Assembly (NCBI RefSeq): GCF_025962655.1
Contig: NZ_JAGFPE010000001.1
Coordinates: forward strand, 496,001-560,000
Length of the DNA: 64,000 nt
From: Candidatus Symbiopectobacterium sp. NZEC151
GTDB taxonomy: Bacteria; Pseudomonadota; Gammaproteobacteria; Enterobacterales; Enterobacteriaceae
Direction: 5' to 3'
The notes beneath the pieces were generated by a model, which was not told where the DNA came from, searched no databases, and saw only the letters and a program-made list of their open reading frames with translations. Shown here in pieces: positions 50,394 to 59,349 of the stretch. Both the position numbers and the translations under genes were made by a program. Numbering within the stretch: the stretch's first letter is position 1; each line of letters starts with the position of its first letter.

Positions 50394-50407
50394 TTGATGT
50401 AGCGCAA
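50394..50407 (-). promoter_or_regulatory. Candidate FNR site upstream of hcp
   Basis: TTGAT-GTAG-CGCAA: one perfect FNR half-site (TTGAT) and one with two mismatches. It lies about 105 bases upstream of hcp, suitable for activation of an anaerobic promoter. It could also relate to the divergent F-box gene. Confidence 0.4.
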
Positions 50408-50555
50408 TTTTCATCTTGGCGGATGAAAATACGTCTCAATTCAGATTGTTCGCGCAGAGGGAGACAGTAAAGCCTACTTTATGAAAGGGGCTGTTAAGGC
50501 TTTCACGTAGAGTACCTGCCACTCAATAATCTGTAGCACAGGAGTTCTGTTGCAT

Positions 50556-51440
50556 ATGCTGGATGTTAGCTCTCAGGGGAACCGTGTTTGTCAGCAGTAT
50601 GAAAATCTTGCTCAGTCATCATCGTCGAGCTTATCGACATCCTCCACATTGACCCGCCAGATCGTCAATATTGACAGCTTACCGGTGGAAATGATCCAAA
50701 AAATTGCGACCTACCTTCCAACCACTGATTATGACCATTTGAGAGTAACGAATCGGACGATTTGCGATGCCCTGATATCGATCAACAGTATGCACACTGC
50801 GTTGGCGGAAAAACCTCTTTATGGTGCACAAGGCGCATACTACAAAATTTGTGCAGAGGCTAAACATCTTGCGGCCCGTTGTCGTAGATTGACCGAGTGT
50901 GAAATCACAACGTTGCTGAACATACGCGTGCAACCAGATTTTACTATAAACAGGGCTATTTCGGTTCAGTTCCAATACCCGATAGACGATTTGACGTTGA
51001 ACGATGGCATCATGGAGATCGTGGAGGCATTTTGCAAAAAGCTGACGACGATGGTCATGCACCAGAAACCGTCATCGTGCCCGGCGCTGCGCTACCGGTA
51101 CCAATATAATATCAGCATTGAGATGCGCACCTTTGATGCGCAAGCCGAAGTGATTTTTCAGGCGAGTAACCTTTGCACATTATCCCAACTCAGTGATTTT
51201 TATGCCTGTGCGTACCAACTCTATAATGAACTAGCGATTCCGCAACGCATTTACCTGACCACAATGATGGTCAAATTACACCGGTTTTGGCGCGCGCACC
51301 CGCCCGCCAACCTTGACAGGCAGGAGGTCGATAACACCATTCGATCTTATGTGACGCTGCTGCGTTCAGGCAATGATGTGCTGGCGTACTGTAAGGCTGC
51401 GAAGAGAAACTCGTCTGGTGAAGCAAGTTCGAACCCGTAA
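50556..51440 (+). CDS. F-box-like motif protein, candidate secreted effector
   Basis: Protein of 294 residues that I do not recognise as a known family. Residues about 41-76 read SLPVEMIQKIATYLPTTDYD then HLRVTNRTICDAL, matching the eukaryotic F-box pattern LPxE-hhxxIxxYLP-xxD-xxxLRxxxR. The N-terminus is serine-rich (11 of the first 50 residues), disordered-looking and lacks a Sec signal, like many type III effectors. The rest has no recognised domain. An ATG at 50556 and a TTG at 50550 both follow AGGAG. Four sampled stretches average about 46% GC, lower than the neighbours. No neighbouring chaperone or secretion gene. Confidence 0.7.
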   Translation: MLDVSSQGNRVCQQYENLAQSSSSSLSTSSTLTRQIVNIDSLPVEMIQKIATYLPTTDYDHLRVTNRTICDALISINSMHTALAEKPLYGAQGAYYKICAEAKHLAARCRRLTECEITTLLNIRVQPDFTINRAISVQFQYPIDDLTLNDGIMEIVEAFCKKLTTMVMHQKPSSCPALRYRYQYNISIEMRTFDAQAEVIFQASNLCTLSQLSDFYACAYQLYNELAIPQRIYLTTMMVKLHRFWRAHPPANLDRQEVDNTIRSYVTLLRSGNDVLAYCKAAKRNSSGEASSNP

Positions 51441-51558
51441 GGGATCACAGAAAAGGTATCTGCCGGATGACACTGGCGTCGGGGTAAAGCACGCTGGTTA
51501 AGGTATACAATGAAAACAGCGCTGTGCAGTTGTGCAGCCCAAACATCAGGAGGTGTGC

Positions 51559-53226
51559 ATGTACCTTGAAAGCGTGGAGGTTGTTGGATTCCGCGGCATC
51601 AATCGTCTGTCACTGGTACTGGAGCACAATACGGTCTTGATTGGGGAAAATGCTTGGGGCAAGTCGAGTCTCTTGGATGCCTTGTCTCTGCTGCTGTCGC
51701 CGGCATTGCCGCTGCATCACTTTTCTTTGCAGGATTTCCACTTTACGCCCGGCGATGAAGCGAGTCGGGAACATCACTTGCAGGTTATCTTCACCTTCTG
51801 TGAAAGCGGCGTCGGGCATCACCTTGGGCCGCGATACCGTGGCCTGGTGCCGGTTTGGGTCAGGGGCGAGGGGCGATTACAGCGCATTTTCTATCGTCTG
51901 GAAGGTGAAGTGGATGAAAGCGGTGCGGTGTGCACCTGGCGCAGTTTCCTTGACGCTGATGGGCAACCGCTGGCGCTGGACAACATTGATGCGCTGGCGC
52001 GTGAACTCATTCGTTTGCACCCGGTGTTGCGGCTACGCGATGCGCGTTTCACCCGGCGCAAACGGGTTGACGTCGCGCCGTTGCCGGTGCGCGAGAGTAA
52101 TAGCGACGACCTGACCCAACACCTGAATCAACTGATGCAGGAACTGACCCGCAACCCGCAGCGGCTGACCGATCAGGATCTGCGTCAAGGGATGGTGGCG
52201 ATGCGGCAACTGCTGGAGCACTATTTTTCCGAGCAAGGGGATGAGGGCTTCACGCCGCGCCATCCCCGCCACGCGCGCGCGCACAACGGAAAATCCTGGC
52301 GCTCTTTGGATAATATCAACCGGATGTTGAGCGATCCCAATAGCCGCAGCCGTCGTATCATTCTGCTCGAACTGTTTTCAACGCTGTTGCAGGCGAAAGG
52401 CGCGGTATCGCTGGATACGGAATCGCGTCCGCTATTGCTGGTAGAAGATCCTGAAACCCGATTACACCCGATCATGCTGTCGGTGGCCTGGGAGTTGCTG
52501 ATGCATCTGCCGTTGCAAAAAATCACCACCACCAATTCCGGCGATCTGCTGTCGTTGGTGCCGGTGGAGCAGGTGTGCCGCCTGGTGCGGGAGTCCTCGC
52601 GGGTGGCGACTTACCGTATTGGCAAGCAAGGGATGAATCCTGAAGACAGCCGTCGTATTGCATTCCATATCCGCTTTAATCGCCCCTCATCGCTGTTTGC
52701 ACGCTGCTGGCTGCTGGTTGAAGGCGAAACGGAAGTGTGGATGCTTAGCGAACTCGGCCGCCAATGTGGGCATCACTTTGAGGCAGAAGGGGTGCGCGTC
52801 ATTGAATTTGCACAATCCGGGCTACGCCCGCTGCTGAAATTTGCGCACCGCATGGGCATTGAGTGGCACGTGCTGGTGGACGGCGATGACGCGGGTAAAA
52901 AATATGCCGCCACGGCGCGCAGCCTGCTGACCCAACAGGGCGAAACCGATCGCGACCATATCACGATGCTTTCTGCCCCCGATATGGAGCATTTTATGTA
53001 TCGCAATGGCTACAAGGATGTTTTCCATCGCATTGCACAGTTGCCGGAAAATGTGCCGCTCTCAGCCGCAAAAGTGATTGTGAAAGCGATTCACCGTGCC
53101 TCAAAACCGGATCTGGCCATCGAGGTAGCAATGGCTGCCGCTGAACGCGGCAATGACGCCATTCCTGTCTTGATTCGCACACTTTTTTCACGCGTACTCT
53201 GGTTGGCGCGAGGGCGGGCCGATTGA
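51559..53226 (+). CDS. ybjD: OLD-family ATP-dependent nuclease YbjD
   Basis: Predicted SMC-like ATPase joined to a TOPRIM nuclease, 555 residues. The N-terminal ATPase has VLIGENAWGKSSLLDAL (Walker A) and LLLVEDPETRLHPIML (Walker B); the C-terminal TOPRIM domain has CWLLVEGETEVWML (catalytic Glu) and VDGDDAGKKYA (Asp pair). E. coli YbjD has 552 residues and a similar place near macAB and cspD. Cellular role is unknown; relatives include phage P2 Old and the Gabija nuclease GajA, but no GajB-like helicase is adjacent. The ATG at 51559 follows AGGAGG. Confidence 0.92.
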   Translation: MYLESVEVVGFRGINRLSLVLEHNTVLIGENAWGKSSLLDALSLLLSPALPLHHFSLQDFHFTPGDEASREHHLQVIFTFCESGVGHHLGPRYRGLVPVWVRGEGRLQRIFYRLEGEVDESGAVCTWRSFLDADGQPLALDNIDALARELIRLHPVLRLRDARFTRRKRVDVAPLPVRESNSDDLTQHLNQLMQELTRNPQRLTDQDLRQGMVAMRQLLEHYFSEQGDEGFTPRHPRHARAHNGKSWRSLDNINRMLSDPNSRSRRIILLELFSTLLQAKGAVSLDTESRPLLLVEDPETRLHPIMLSVAWELLMHLPLQKITTTNSGDLLSLVPVEQVCRLVRESSRVATYRIGKQGMNPEDSRRIAFHIRFNRPSSLFARCWLLVEGETEVWMLSELGRQCGHHFEAEGVRVIEFAQSGLRPLLKFAHRMGIEWHVLVDGDDAGKKYAATARSLLTQQGETDRDHITMLSAPDMEHFMYRNGYKDVFHRIAQLPENVPLSAAKVIVKAIHRASKPDLAIEVAMAAAERGNDAIPVLIRTLFSRVLWLARGRAD

Positions 53227-53255
53227 GCCGATCCGCGCTCAGATAAGCTAAAATA

Positions 53256-53284
53256 AAAATGCCGGTCGTGAAACCAGCATTTTC
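53256..53284. terminator. ybjD-cspD bidirectional terminator
   Basis: AAAATGCCGGT and ACCAGCATTTT form a stem with one mismatch around CGTGAA, with A-rich left and T-rich right flanks, between convergent ybjD and cspD. Confidence 0.8.
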
Positions 53285-53319
53285 TTCTGTGATAATGAGG
53301 AGCGTATTTCAGACCACCG

Positions 53320-53541
53320 CTAGGCAACTGCCTCGGCTACCAGCGGGACGATCAAACTGGCATGATTTCCTTTGGGCCCTTTGTGAACATCAAATCTGAC
53401 CGCCTGGCCTGCCTTCAGCGTGCGATAACCGTCCATTTGTATCGTCGAGTAGTGGGCAAAGATATCTTCGCCTCCCCCTTCGGGACAGATAAATCCAAAG
53501 CCTTTGGCATTATTGAACCATTTAACAGTACCTGTCTCCAT
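53320..53541 (-). CDS. cspD: Cold-shock-like protein CspD
   Basis: Single-stranded-nucleic-acid binding protein that inhibits DNA replication in stationary phase in E. coli. The 73 residues have the cold-shock RNA-binding motifs GTVKWFNNAKGFGFI (RNP1) and DIFAHYSTI (RNP2). It is divergent from clpS as in E. coli; the Lon protease degrades it there. Confidence 0.95.
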   Translation of the reverse strand: METGTVKWFNNAKGFGFICPEGGGEDIFAHYSTIQMDGYRTLKAGQAVRFDVHKGPKGNHASLIVPLVAEAVA

Positions 53542-53973
53542 GCATTTACGTCCTTCGCAAGAGTGTTATCAAAACGAGAGGTTAGGTTATTTGGTCGACA
53601 TGAATGCGAATTGATTAAAACCCCGTCAATTCACCTGTACACTCTAGTGAAATCGAAAAGAGCGTCAAGCCATCCCACAGGGGCAGCACAGGGCAGTTTG
53701 TCAAAGTTTGATGCAGGTAACGCAATTGATGATTTTGGTGCAGGGTTGTTGCTTCAATACGTGTGCTGTTACCGATGACATCACCGGACGATTTCTTGCT
53801 TCTTGGCAACACAGTGCGCGTGCAGGTGATAAAATAAAGAGTAAATGGCTGATGTGGGACACTCAGCATGGTGTCGCATTAATGAAGATGGATGAATAAT
53901 GAGTAACCGCAGTAGGGTGATTGAAAATAAGTGGATGCAGGCTATCCACGATGATGCAACGTCGGGGATACGT
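53542..53973. other. cspD-clpS divergent intergenic region
   Basis: 432 bases; small frames on both strands are unsupported. It holds the promoters of cspD and clpS. The clpS frame is open back to 53899, but that would give a 25-residue extension absent from known ClpS. Confidence 0.65.
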
Positions 53974-54291
53974 ATGGAAAGCCGCCCCTGGACGCATTCT
54001 GACAGCGATCTGCTGGAAAAACCGCAGCAAAAATTGCAGCCGCCATCGCTGTATAACGTGATTTTAAACAATGATGATTACACCCCGATGGAATTTGTTA
54101 TTGACGTTCTGCAAAAGTTCTTTTCTTATGATATTGAACGCGCAACGCAACTTATGCTGACGGTTCACTATGAAGGGAAGGCTGTCTGTGGTGTTTACAG
54201 TGCCGATGTGGCGGAAACTAAGACGGTGCAAGTGAATCGCTACGCAAGGGAAAATGAGCACCCGTTGCTCTGTACGCTGGAAAGGGCCTGA
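53974..54291 (+). CDS. clpS: ClpS, ClpA adaptor of the N-end rule
   Basis: Small adaptor that binds N-degron residues and delivers them to ClpAP. From the ATG at 53974, after GGGG, it has 105 residues (E. coli 106): a variable N-terminal extension to about residue 26, then the conserved core [20 protein letters not shown] (hydrophobic pocket and DDYTPMEFV signature) and [16 protein letters not shown]. Thirty bases upstream of clpA. Confidence 0.96.
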   Translation: MESRPWTHSDSDLLEKPQQKLQPPSLYNVILNNDDYTPMEFVIDVLQKFFSYDIERATQLMLTVHYEGKAVCGVYSADVAETKTVQVNRYARENEHPLLCTLERA

Positions 54292-54321
54292 AATCAGGTA
54301 ATTTATTGTGGGGAGGCGCCT

Positions 54322-56598
54322 ATGCTTAATCAAGAACTGGAACTCAGTCTCAACATGGCTTTCGCCAGAGCGCGTGAGCGCCGCCACGAGTTTATGACCG
54401 TGGAGCATTTGCTACTGGCGTTGCTTAGCAACCCGGCAGCGCGCGAAGCGTTGGAAGCATGCTCGGTGGATTTGGCCGCATTGCGCCAGGAACTGGAAAC
54501 GTTCATCGAACAGACCACCCCGACGTTACCGCAAAATAATGAAGAACGTGAAACGCAACCGACGCTAAGTTTTCAACGCGTATTGCAACGTGCCGTGTTT
54601 CACGTTCAGTCCTCTGGCCGCAGTGAAGTCTCTGGTGCCAACGTGCTGGTGGCGATCTTCAGCGAGCAGGAATCGCAAGCGGCTTACCTGTTGCGTAAGC
54701 ACGATGTGAGTCGACTGGATGTGGTGAACTTCATTTCCCACGGCACGCGCAAAGAAGAGCCCGGTCAGGCTCCTAACGCGGAAAACCCTGTCAACGAAGA
54801 GCCGGTAGGCGGGGAGGATCGCATGGAAAACTTCACCACTAACCTCAATCAATTGGCTCGCGTTGGCGGTATTGACCCCCTGATTGGTCGTGAAAAAGAG
54901 CTGGAGCGCACCATCCAGGTACTGTGCCGTCGGCGCAAAAACAACCCGCTGCTGGTCGGGGAGTCTGGCGTAGGGAAAACGGCCATTGCTGAAGGTCTGG
55001 CCTGGCGCATCGTTCAAGGCGACGTGCCGGAAGTAATGGCCGGTTGCACGCTCTATTCCCTTGATATCGGTTCGCTGCTGGCGGGCACCAAGTACCGGGG
55101 CGATTTTGAAAAACGTTTCAAAGCGCTGCTCAAACAGTTGGAACAGGATCAAAGCAGCATTCTGTTTATTGATGAAATCCACACCATCATCGGTGCGGGT
55201 GCGGCGTCTGGTGGACAGGTCGATGCAGCCAATTTGATCAAACCGCTGCTCTCCAGCGGCAAGATTCGGGTTATCGGTTCTACCACTTACCAGGAATTCA
55301 GCAATATCTTTGAAAAAGACCGTGCCCTGGCGCGTCGTTTCCAGAAAATCGATATTACTGAGCCCAGCGTTGAAGAGACCGTGCAAATCATCAATGGGCT
55401 CAAACCGAAATATGAAGCTCACCACGACGTGCGTTACACGGCCAAAGCCGTGCGCGCCGCCGTTGAACTGTCGGTTAAATACATCAACGATCGCCATCTG
55501 CCGGACAAAGCTATCGATGTGATCGATGAAGCTGGCGCGCGCAGTCGCTTGATGCCTGCCAGCAAACGCAAAAAAACGGTGAACGTTTCAGATATTGAAT
55601 CGGTGGTGGCGCGCATCGCCCGCATCCCCGAGAAAACCGTGTCTGCCAGCGATCGCGATGTGCTGAAAAACCTGAGCGATCGCCTGAAGATGCTGGTGTT
55701 CGGTCAGGATAAAGCTATCGAAGCGCTGAGTGAGGCTATCAAGATGAGCCGCGCCGGTTTGGGCAGTGAGCGCAAGCCTGTCGGCTCTTTCCTGTTTGCC
55801 GGGCCGACCGGGGTTGGGAAAACCGAAGTCACCGTACAACTGGCCAAGGCCATGGACATCGAGCTTCTGCGCTTTGATATGTCGGAATACATGGAGCGCC
55901 ATACCGTAAGCCGCCTGATCGGTGCGCCTCCGGGCTACGTGGGTTTCGATCAAGGCGGATTGCTGACGGACGCGGTGATCAAGCATCCGCATTCGGTGCT
56001 GCTGCTCGATGAAATTGAAAAAGCGCACCCGGACGTCTTCAATCTGCTGTTACAGGTGATGGATAACGGTACGCTGACCGACAACAACGGCCGCAAGGCC
56101 GATTTCCGCAACGTGATTGTCGTCATGACCACCAATGCGGGTGTGCAAGAGACCCAGCGCAAATCGATTGGCCTGATTCAACAGGACAACAGCAGCGACG
56201 CGATGGAAGAGATTAAAAAGATCTTCACGCCGGAATTCCGTAACCGCCTGGACGGCATCATCTGGTTCAACCATCTGTCAGCGCAGATTATTCAGCAGGT
56301 GGTGGATAAGTTTGTCGTGGAACTGCAAGCGCAGTTGGACGCCAAGGGCGTGTCGTTGGAAGTCAGCGAAGATGCGCGCAACTGGCTGGCAGGAAAAGGC
56401 TATGACAAGGCGATGGGCGCGCGGCCTATGGTGCGTGTGATCCAGGAAAACCTCAAGAAGCCGCTGGCAAACGAACTGCTGTTTGGGTCGTTGGTGAACG
56501 GTGGCTCGGTGAAGGTGGAACTGGACAGCGCGACGCAAGCGTTGACCTATAGCTTCCACAGTGCGCAAAAGCTAAAAACGGAAGGGACTGTGCACTGA
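54322..56598 (+). CDS. clpA: ClpA, ATPase subunit of ClpAP protease
   Basis: AAA+ unfoldase that feeds substrates to ClpP. The 758 residues equal E. coli ClpA in length: an N-domain with two Clp repeats (1-140, ClpS binding), AAA module 1 with Walker A GESGVGKT and Walker [10 protein letters not shown], and AAA module 2 with GPTGVGKT and VLLLDEIEK. Strong GGGGAGG ribosome site. Closed by a terminator. Confidence 0.97.
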   Translation: MLNQELELSLNMAFARARERRHEFMTVEHLLLALLSNPAAREALEACSVDLAALRQELETFIEQTTPTLPQNNEERETQPTLSFQRVLQRAVFHVQSSGRSEVSGANVLVAIFSEQESQAAYLLRKHDVSRLDVVNFISHGTRKEEPGQAPNAENPVNEEPVGGEDRMENFTTNLNQLARVGGIDPLIGREKELERTIQVLCRRRKNNPLLVGESGVGKTAIAEGLAWRIVQGDVPEVMAGCTLYSLDIGSLLAGTKYRGDFEKRFKALLKQLEQDQSSILFIDEIHTIIGAGAASGGQVDAANLIKPLLSSGKIRVIGSTTYQEFSNIFEKDRALARRFQKIDITEPSVEETVQIINGLKPKYEAHHDVRYTAKAVRAAVELSVKYINDRHLPDKAIDVIDEAGARSRLMPASKRKKTVNVSDIESVVARIARIPEKTVSASDRDVLKNLSDRLKMLVFGQDKAIEALSEAIKMSRAGLGSERKPVGSFLFAGPTGVGKTEVTVQLAKAMDIELLRFDMSEYMERHTVSRLIGAPPGYVGFDQGGLLTDAVIKHPHSVLLLDEIEKAHPDVFNLLLQVMDNGTLTDNNGRKADFRNVIVVMTTNAGVQETQRKSIGLIQQDNSSDAMEEIKKIFTPEFRNRLDGIIWFNHLSAQIIQQVVDKFVVELQAQLDAKGVSLEVSEDARNWLAGKGYDKAMGARPMVRVIQENLKKPLANELLFGSLVNGGSVKVELDSATQALTYSFHSAQKLKTEGTVH

Positions 56599-56621
56599 GT
56601 GTGTCACTGAGCGGTAAAAGC

Positions 56622-56649
56622 AAAAGCAGTGCGAAAGCACTGCTTTTTT
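56622..56649 (+). terminator. clpA terminator
   Basis: AAAAGCAGTGC-GAAA-GCACTGCTTTT followed by TT; GAAA tetraloop stem of eleven pairs, 23 bases after clpA. Confidence 0.95.
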
Positions 56650-56739
56650 ATTATCAAGCATAAACAGATGCATTCAAAACACCGAACGCATCATTGTGAA
56701 TCAGTACTGAATTGAGCTATCAGCAAAGCGATTCATGTA

Positions 56740-57189
56740 TTAACTGATCGGACTTTTGACAACGGTCAGTGACTGGGTTGTTCGCACAGACTCAATGACA
56801 AATGCATCATTTATTGGTCTGATATAACCAAATATCATGGCATGTACAAGTCTATTGTCAGGTTCATTCGGAAGGGGTAACTCATAAATTATCAATTGCA
56901 ATCGTGTGCCTATAATGACCAGTTCACCATAATAGAAAGAAGGATCAAGCAAACTAATATGCATTTGGGAATCAAAGGATTCAAGCTCGATCACTGTATC
57001 CCCAAGTACCGAGGGAGTAACATCTAAAAATTTTCCACTTAATACAAACTGTCTCGAACCATAAGGTGCTTCCGGATGCTCATAAGTCGCTATTCCTGAA
57101 AAAGATTGCCCACCTTGTGCCGAGTAATATAATTGAGCTCTTAAACTTACAGGTATTAAAGCCCAATTCAGAGGCTGAACTGTACTCAT
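56740..57189 (-). CDS. Unknown small protein, tandem paralogue A
   Basis: I do not recognise this family. The 149-residue product has no signal peptide or transmembrane helix and alternates short hydrophobic and polar stretches, suggesting an all-beta fold. It is paralogous to the next gene upstream (57345-57791): shared pieces are PLN near the start, YYSAQGGQSFSGIATY, RQFVLSGKFL, PSVLGDTV and a C-terminal RTTQSLTV. The ATG at 57189 follows GAGGAT. The region is very AT-rich (one sampled line about 33% GC), unlike flanking clpA and infA, implying transfer. Both genes are co-directional. Confidence 0.75.
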   Translation of the reverse strand: MSTVQPLNWALIPVSLRAQLYYSAQGGQSFSGIATYEHPEAPYGSRQFVLSGKFLDVTPSVLGDTVIELESFDSQMHISLLDPSFYYGELVIIGTRLQLIIYELPLPNEPDNRLVHAMIFGYIRPINDAFVIESVRTTQSLTVVKSPIS

Positions 57190-57344
57190 GATAATGATCC
57201 TCATAATTGATTTCGTAATGCCATAGAATATGCACAGCATGCTGTATGATCTGAATGTTTTTCTAACTATTTTCTTTTATTACCATCTATTTCGTGATGA
57301 AAATCTAAATGGTGAAATTATTCTTTTACGTTGATGATTTTATT

Positions 57345-57791
57345 TTAGCTCTCTTGCCCCCACGCTACGGTGAGTGATTCCGTCGAACGTACTCGGTGGT
57401 AAATAGGATCACCGCCAGGGGTTGCGAGTTCCCCATTAATAACAGTGTGTAAGATTTGAACTCCATTTGGGTCGTATTCTTGGAACAATCTTATCTGTAT
57501 GACAGAGTCTTGAATAACAAAATCTGCGTAAGTGATGAGGGTAGAATAAATGTCAAAAATAAACATCAAACCATGAAGTGTTTTGAAGTCGACAACCGTG
57601 TTTCCGAGTACAGGAGGTTCGGACTCTAAAAATTTACCGGTAAGAACGATTTGCCGTCTTTCGAACGGTTCTGAAAAATTAGTATACTTCACTATTCCCG
57701 CTAATGATTGCCCGCCAGTTTCGCTAAAATAAATTTTCCCTTCCATTTGAATAGGTATGTTACCGGAAGAGTTTAGTGGGTTTATACTCAT
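57345..57791 (-). CDS. Unknown small protein, tandem paralogue B
   Basis: Product of 148 residues, unknown family. Shared with paralogue A are MS...PLN, YFSETGGQSLAGIVKY, RQIVLTGKFLE, PPVLGNTVVDF and RSTESLTV, in the same order and spacing, so the pair arose by duplication and then diverged strongly in the middle third. No secretion signal or membrane segment is seen. The ATG at 57791 follows GAGGAT; the 15 bases before both starts are nearly identical. AT-rich, 155 bases upstream of paralogue A, so possibly one transcript. Confidence 0.75.
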   Translation of the reverse strand: MSINPLNSSGNIPIQMEGKIYFSETGGQSLAGIVKYTNFSEPFERRQIVLTGKFLESEPPVLGNTVVDFKTLHGLMFIFDIYSTLITYADFVIQDSVIQIRLFQEYDPNGVQILHTVINGELATPGGDPIYHRVRSTESLTVAWGQES

Positions 57792-58289
57792 GATAAATAT
57801 CCTCATCGAAAAAATATTGGTGGCTAACTATTCTAGTACTCGCATGGTTCTGTTTGATACGGATGGTATTGATAGGTAAAGTCCATACGAAAAAAAGCAG
57901 GCGCAAGTATAGTTTGTTTGATTATTATTATCTTGTGAGGCTTTTCAGGTGTTTTATCATATTAATATGAAAAAGAATAACAGAGGGAAAAAGGAATGCA
58001 AATTTTCAAGGGGAGGAATAAAGTAAATATTCTATAGCAGAGAAATCATTTAACAGATAACGGATAATAGAATAACAATAACAGTTACCAATGGTTTGAT
58101 AATTCGGCAATAAAAATGAATTTTATGAATGTGTCTTGGTGTGTTCCTGTTTAATGGATAAACAGTAGCTGGGTATTTCGGGGATTCGTTGGTATGCAGA
58201 GTAAAGCAAAAACCCTCTCCTGAAACAGGAAAGGGCACATAAGGCGGGTACATCCTCAGGTGTCGCAGCGTTAGCGACAGGAGAACCGA
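57792..58289. other. AT-rich region between paralogue B and infA
   Basis: About 500 bases. It holds the promoter of the paralogue pair at its left side and the infA terminator at 58207-58235. No gene is supported. E. coli carries the tRNA gene serW between clpA and infA; I looked for a tRNA-Ser and saw none. Confidence 0.65.
58207..58235 (-). terminator. infA terminator
   Basis: Minus-strand stem CCCTTTCCT/AGGAGAGGG (one G-U pair) followed by TTTTTGC; about 55 bases past infA. Confidence 0.85.
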
Positions 58290-58526
<237 letters not shown>

Positions 58527-58635
58527 CTACCTTTACTTTTTAACGGGCACGATAATGCCGAAAAACCGGCATTATGTAAAGGATCGTTGATCATCTCAAC
58601 CGCAACTTTCGGATAAGAAGGGCGCAACGGCATGC

Positions 58636-59349
58636 TTATTCCCCCCCGATTGGAGCCAAAGGAAGGGCTTGCGGATGCCAACTGGATGCTGCGAGTGGGA
58701 CGTCCTGCAACGCGCGTAGCGCCGTCAGATACCTCGCGCGCGACACCTCTGTGGCGCCAAGAGAAGCCGTGTGGGCGTTTAGCACCTGACAATCGAGTAA
58801 CTGCCCGCCGCAGCGCATAAAATGCGTGACAAGGGCAACCAGGGCGCATTTAGAGGCGTTGTCGCGGCTGCTGAACATCGACTCGCCACAAAACAGCTTT
58901 CCTTGCGCAATGCCGTACAGTCCACCCACCAGTTCATCGTTGTGCCAGACTTCGATGGAGTGCGCATGCCCCTGCTGATGCAGTGTGCAGTAGGCGGCAA
59001 TCATCTCTGGGCTGATCCAGGTTCCTTCCTGACGCGCGTGAGCGCAGGCGTGTATCACCGCAGCGAACGCGTAGTTTAGCGTGATGTGAAAAGGTTGCTT
59101 ACGCATGAACTTGTGCAGGCTACGGCTGATATGCAGCGCCTCAGGATGCAATATTGCGCGGGGATCCGGAGACCACCACAGAATGGGATCACCGGGCGAG
59201 TACCAGGGAAAAATACCGGCTCGATACGCCGCCAAGACTCTGGCAGGCGATAGGTCTCCGCCAAAAGCCAATAAGCCGTTGGGATCTGCCAACGCTTTTT
59301 CCACCGGAGGAAACAGCGTGGTATTGGGTGACAGTTGAAATAGCTGCAT
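58636..59349 (-). CDS. aat: Leucyl/phenylalanyl-tRNA-protein transferase
   Basis: Cytoplasmic transferase attaching Leu or Phe to N-terminal Lys or Arg of proteins, creating N-degrons for ClpS-ClpAP, whose genes lie nearby. The 237 residues contain [49 protein letters not shown] and FCGESMFS, all family signatures. Two overlapping ATGs (59352 and 59349) overlap the cydC stop; 59349 aligns with E. coli. Translationally coupled to cydC. Confidence 0.96.
   Translation of the reverse strand: MQLFQLSPNTTLFPPVEKALADPNGLLAFGGDLSPARVLAAYRAGIFPWYSPGDPILWWSPDPRAILHPEALHISRSLHKFMRKQPFHITLNYAFAAVIHACAHARQEGTWISPEMIAAYCTLHQQGHAHSIEVWHNDELVGGLYGIAQGKLFCGESMFSSRDNASKCALVALVTHFMRCGGQLLDCQVLNAHTASLGATEVSRARYLTALRALQDVPLAASSWHPQALPLAPIGGE

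Noticed and set aside
50498-50525. Possible HrpL (type III) promoter for the F-box-like gene
   Set aside because: CCACTCA at 50519-50525 fits the -10 part of a hrp box, but the sequence 15-16 bases upstream (GGCTTT) does not resemble GGAACC.
51559-53226. Gabija-type defence system
   Set aside because: YbjD resembles the GajA nuclease, but no UvrD-like GajB helicase is adjacent and ybjD is a conserved enteric gene.
53615-53869. Small frames in the cspD-clpS gap
   Set aside because: No ribosome sites, no recognisable protein features; the gap is promoter sequence.
57792-58289. tRNA-Ser (serW) expected before infA
   Set aside because: No cloverleaf arms, T-loop GGTTCGAATCC or CCA end are visible on either strand.
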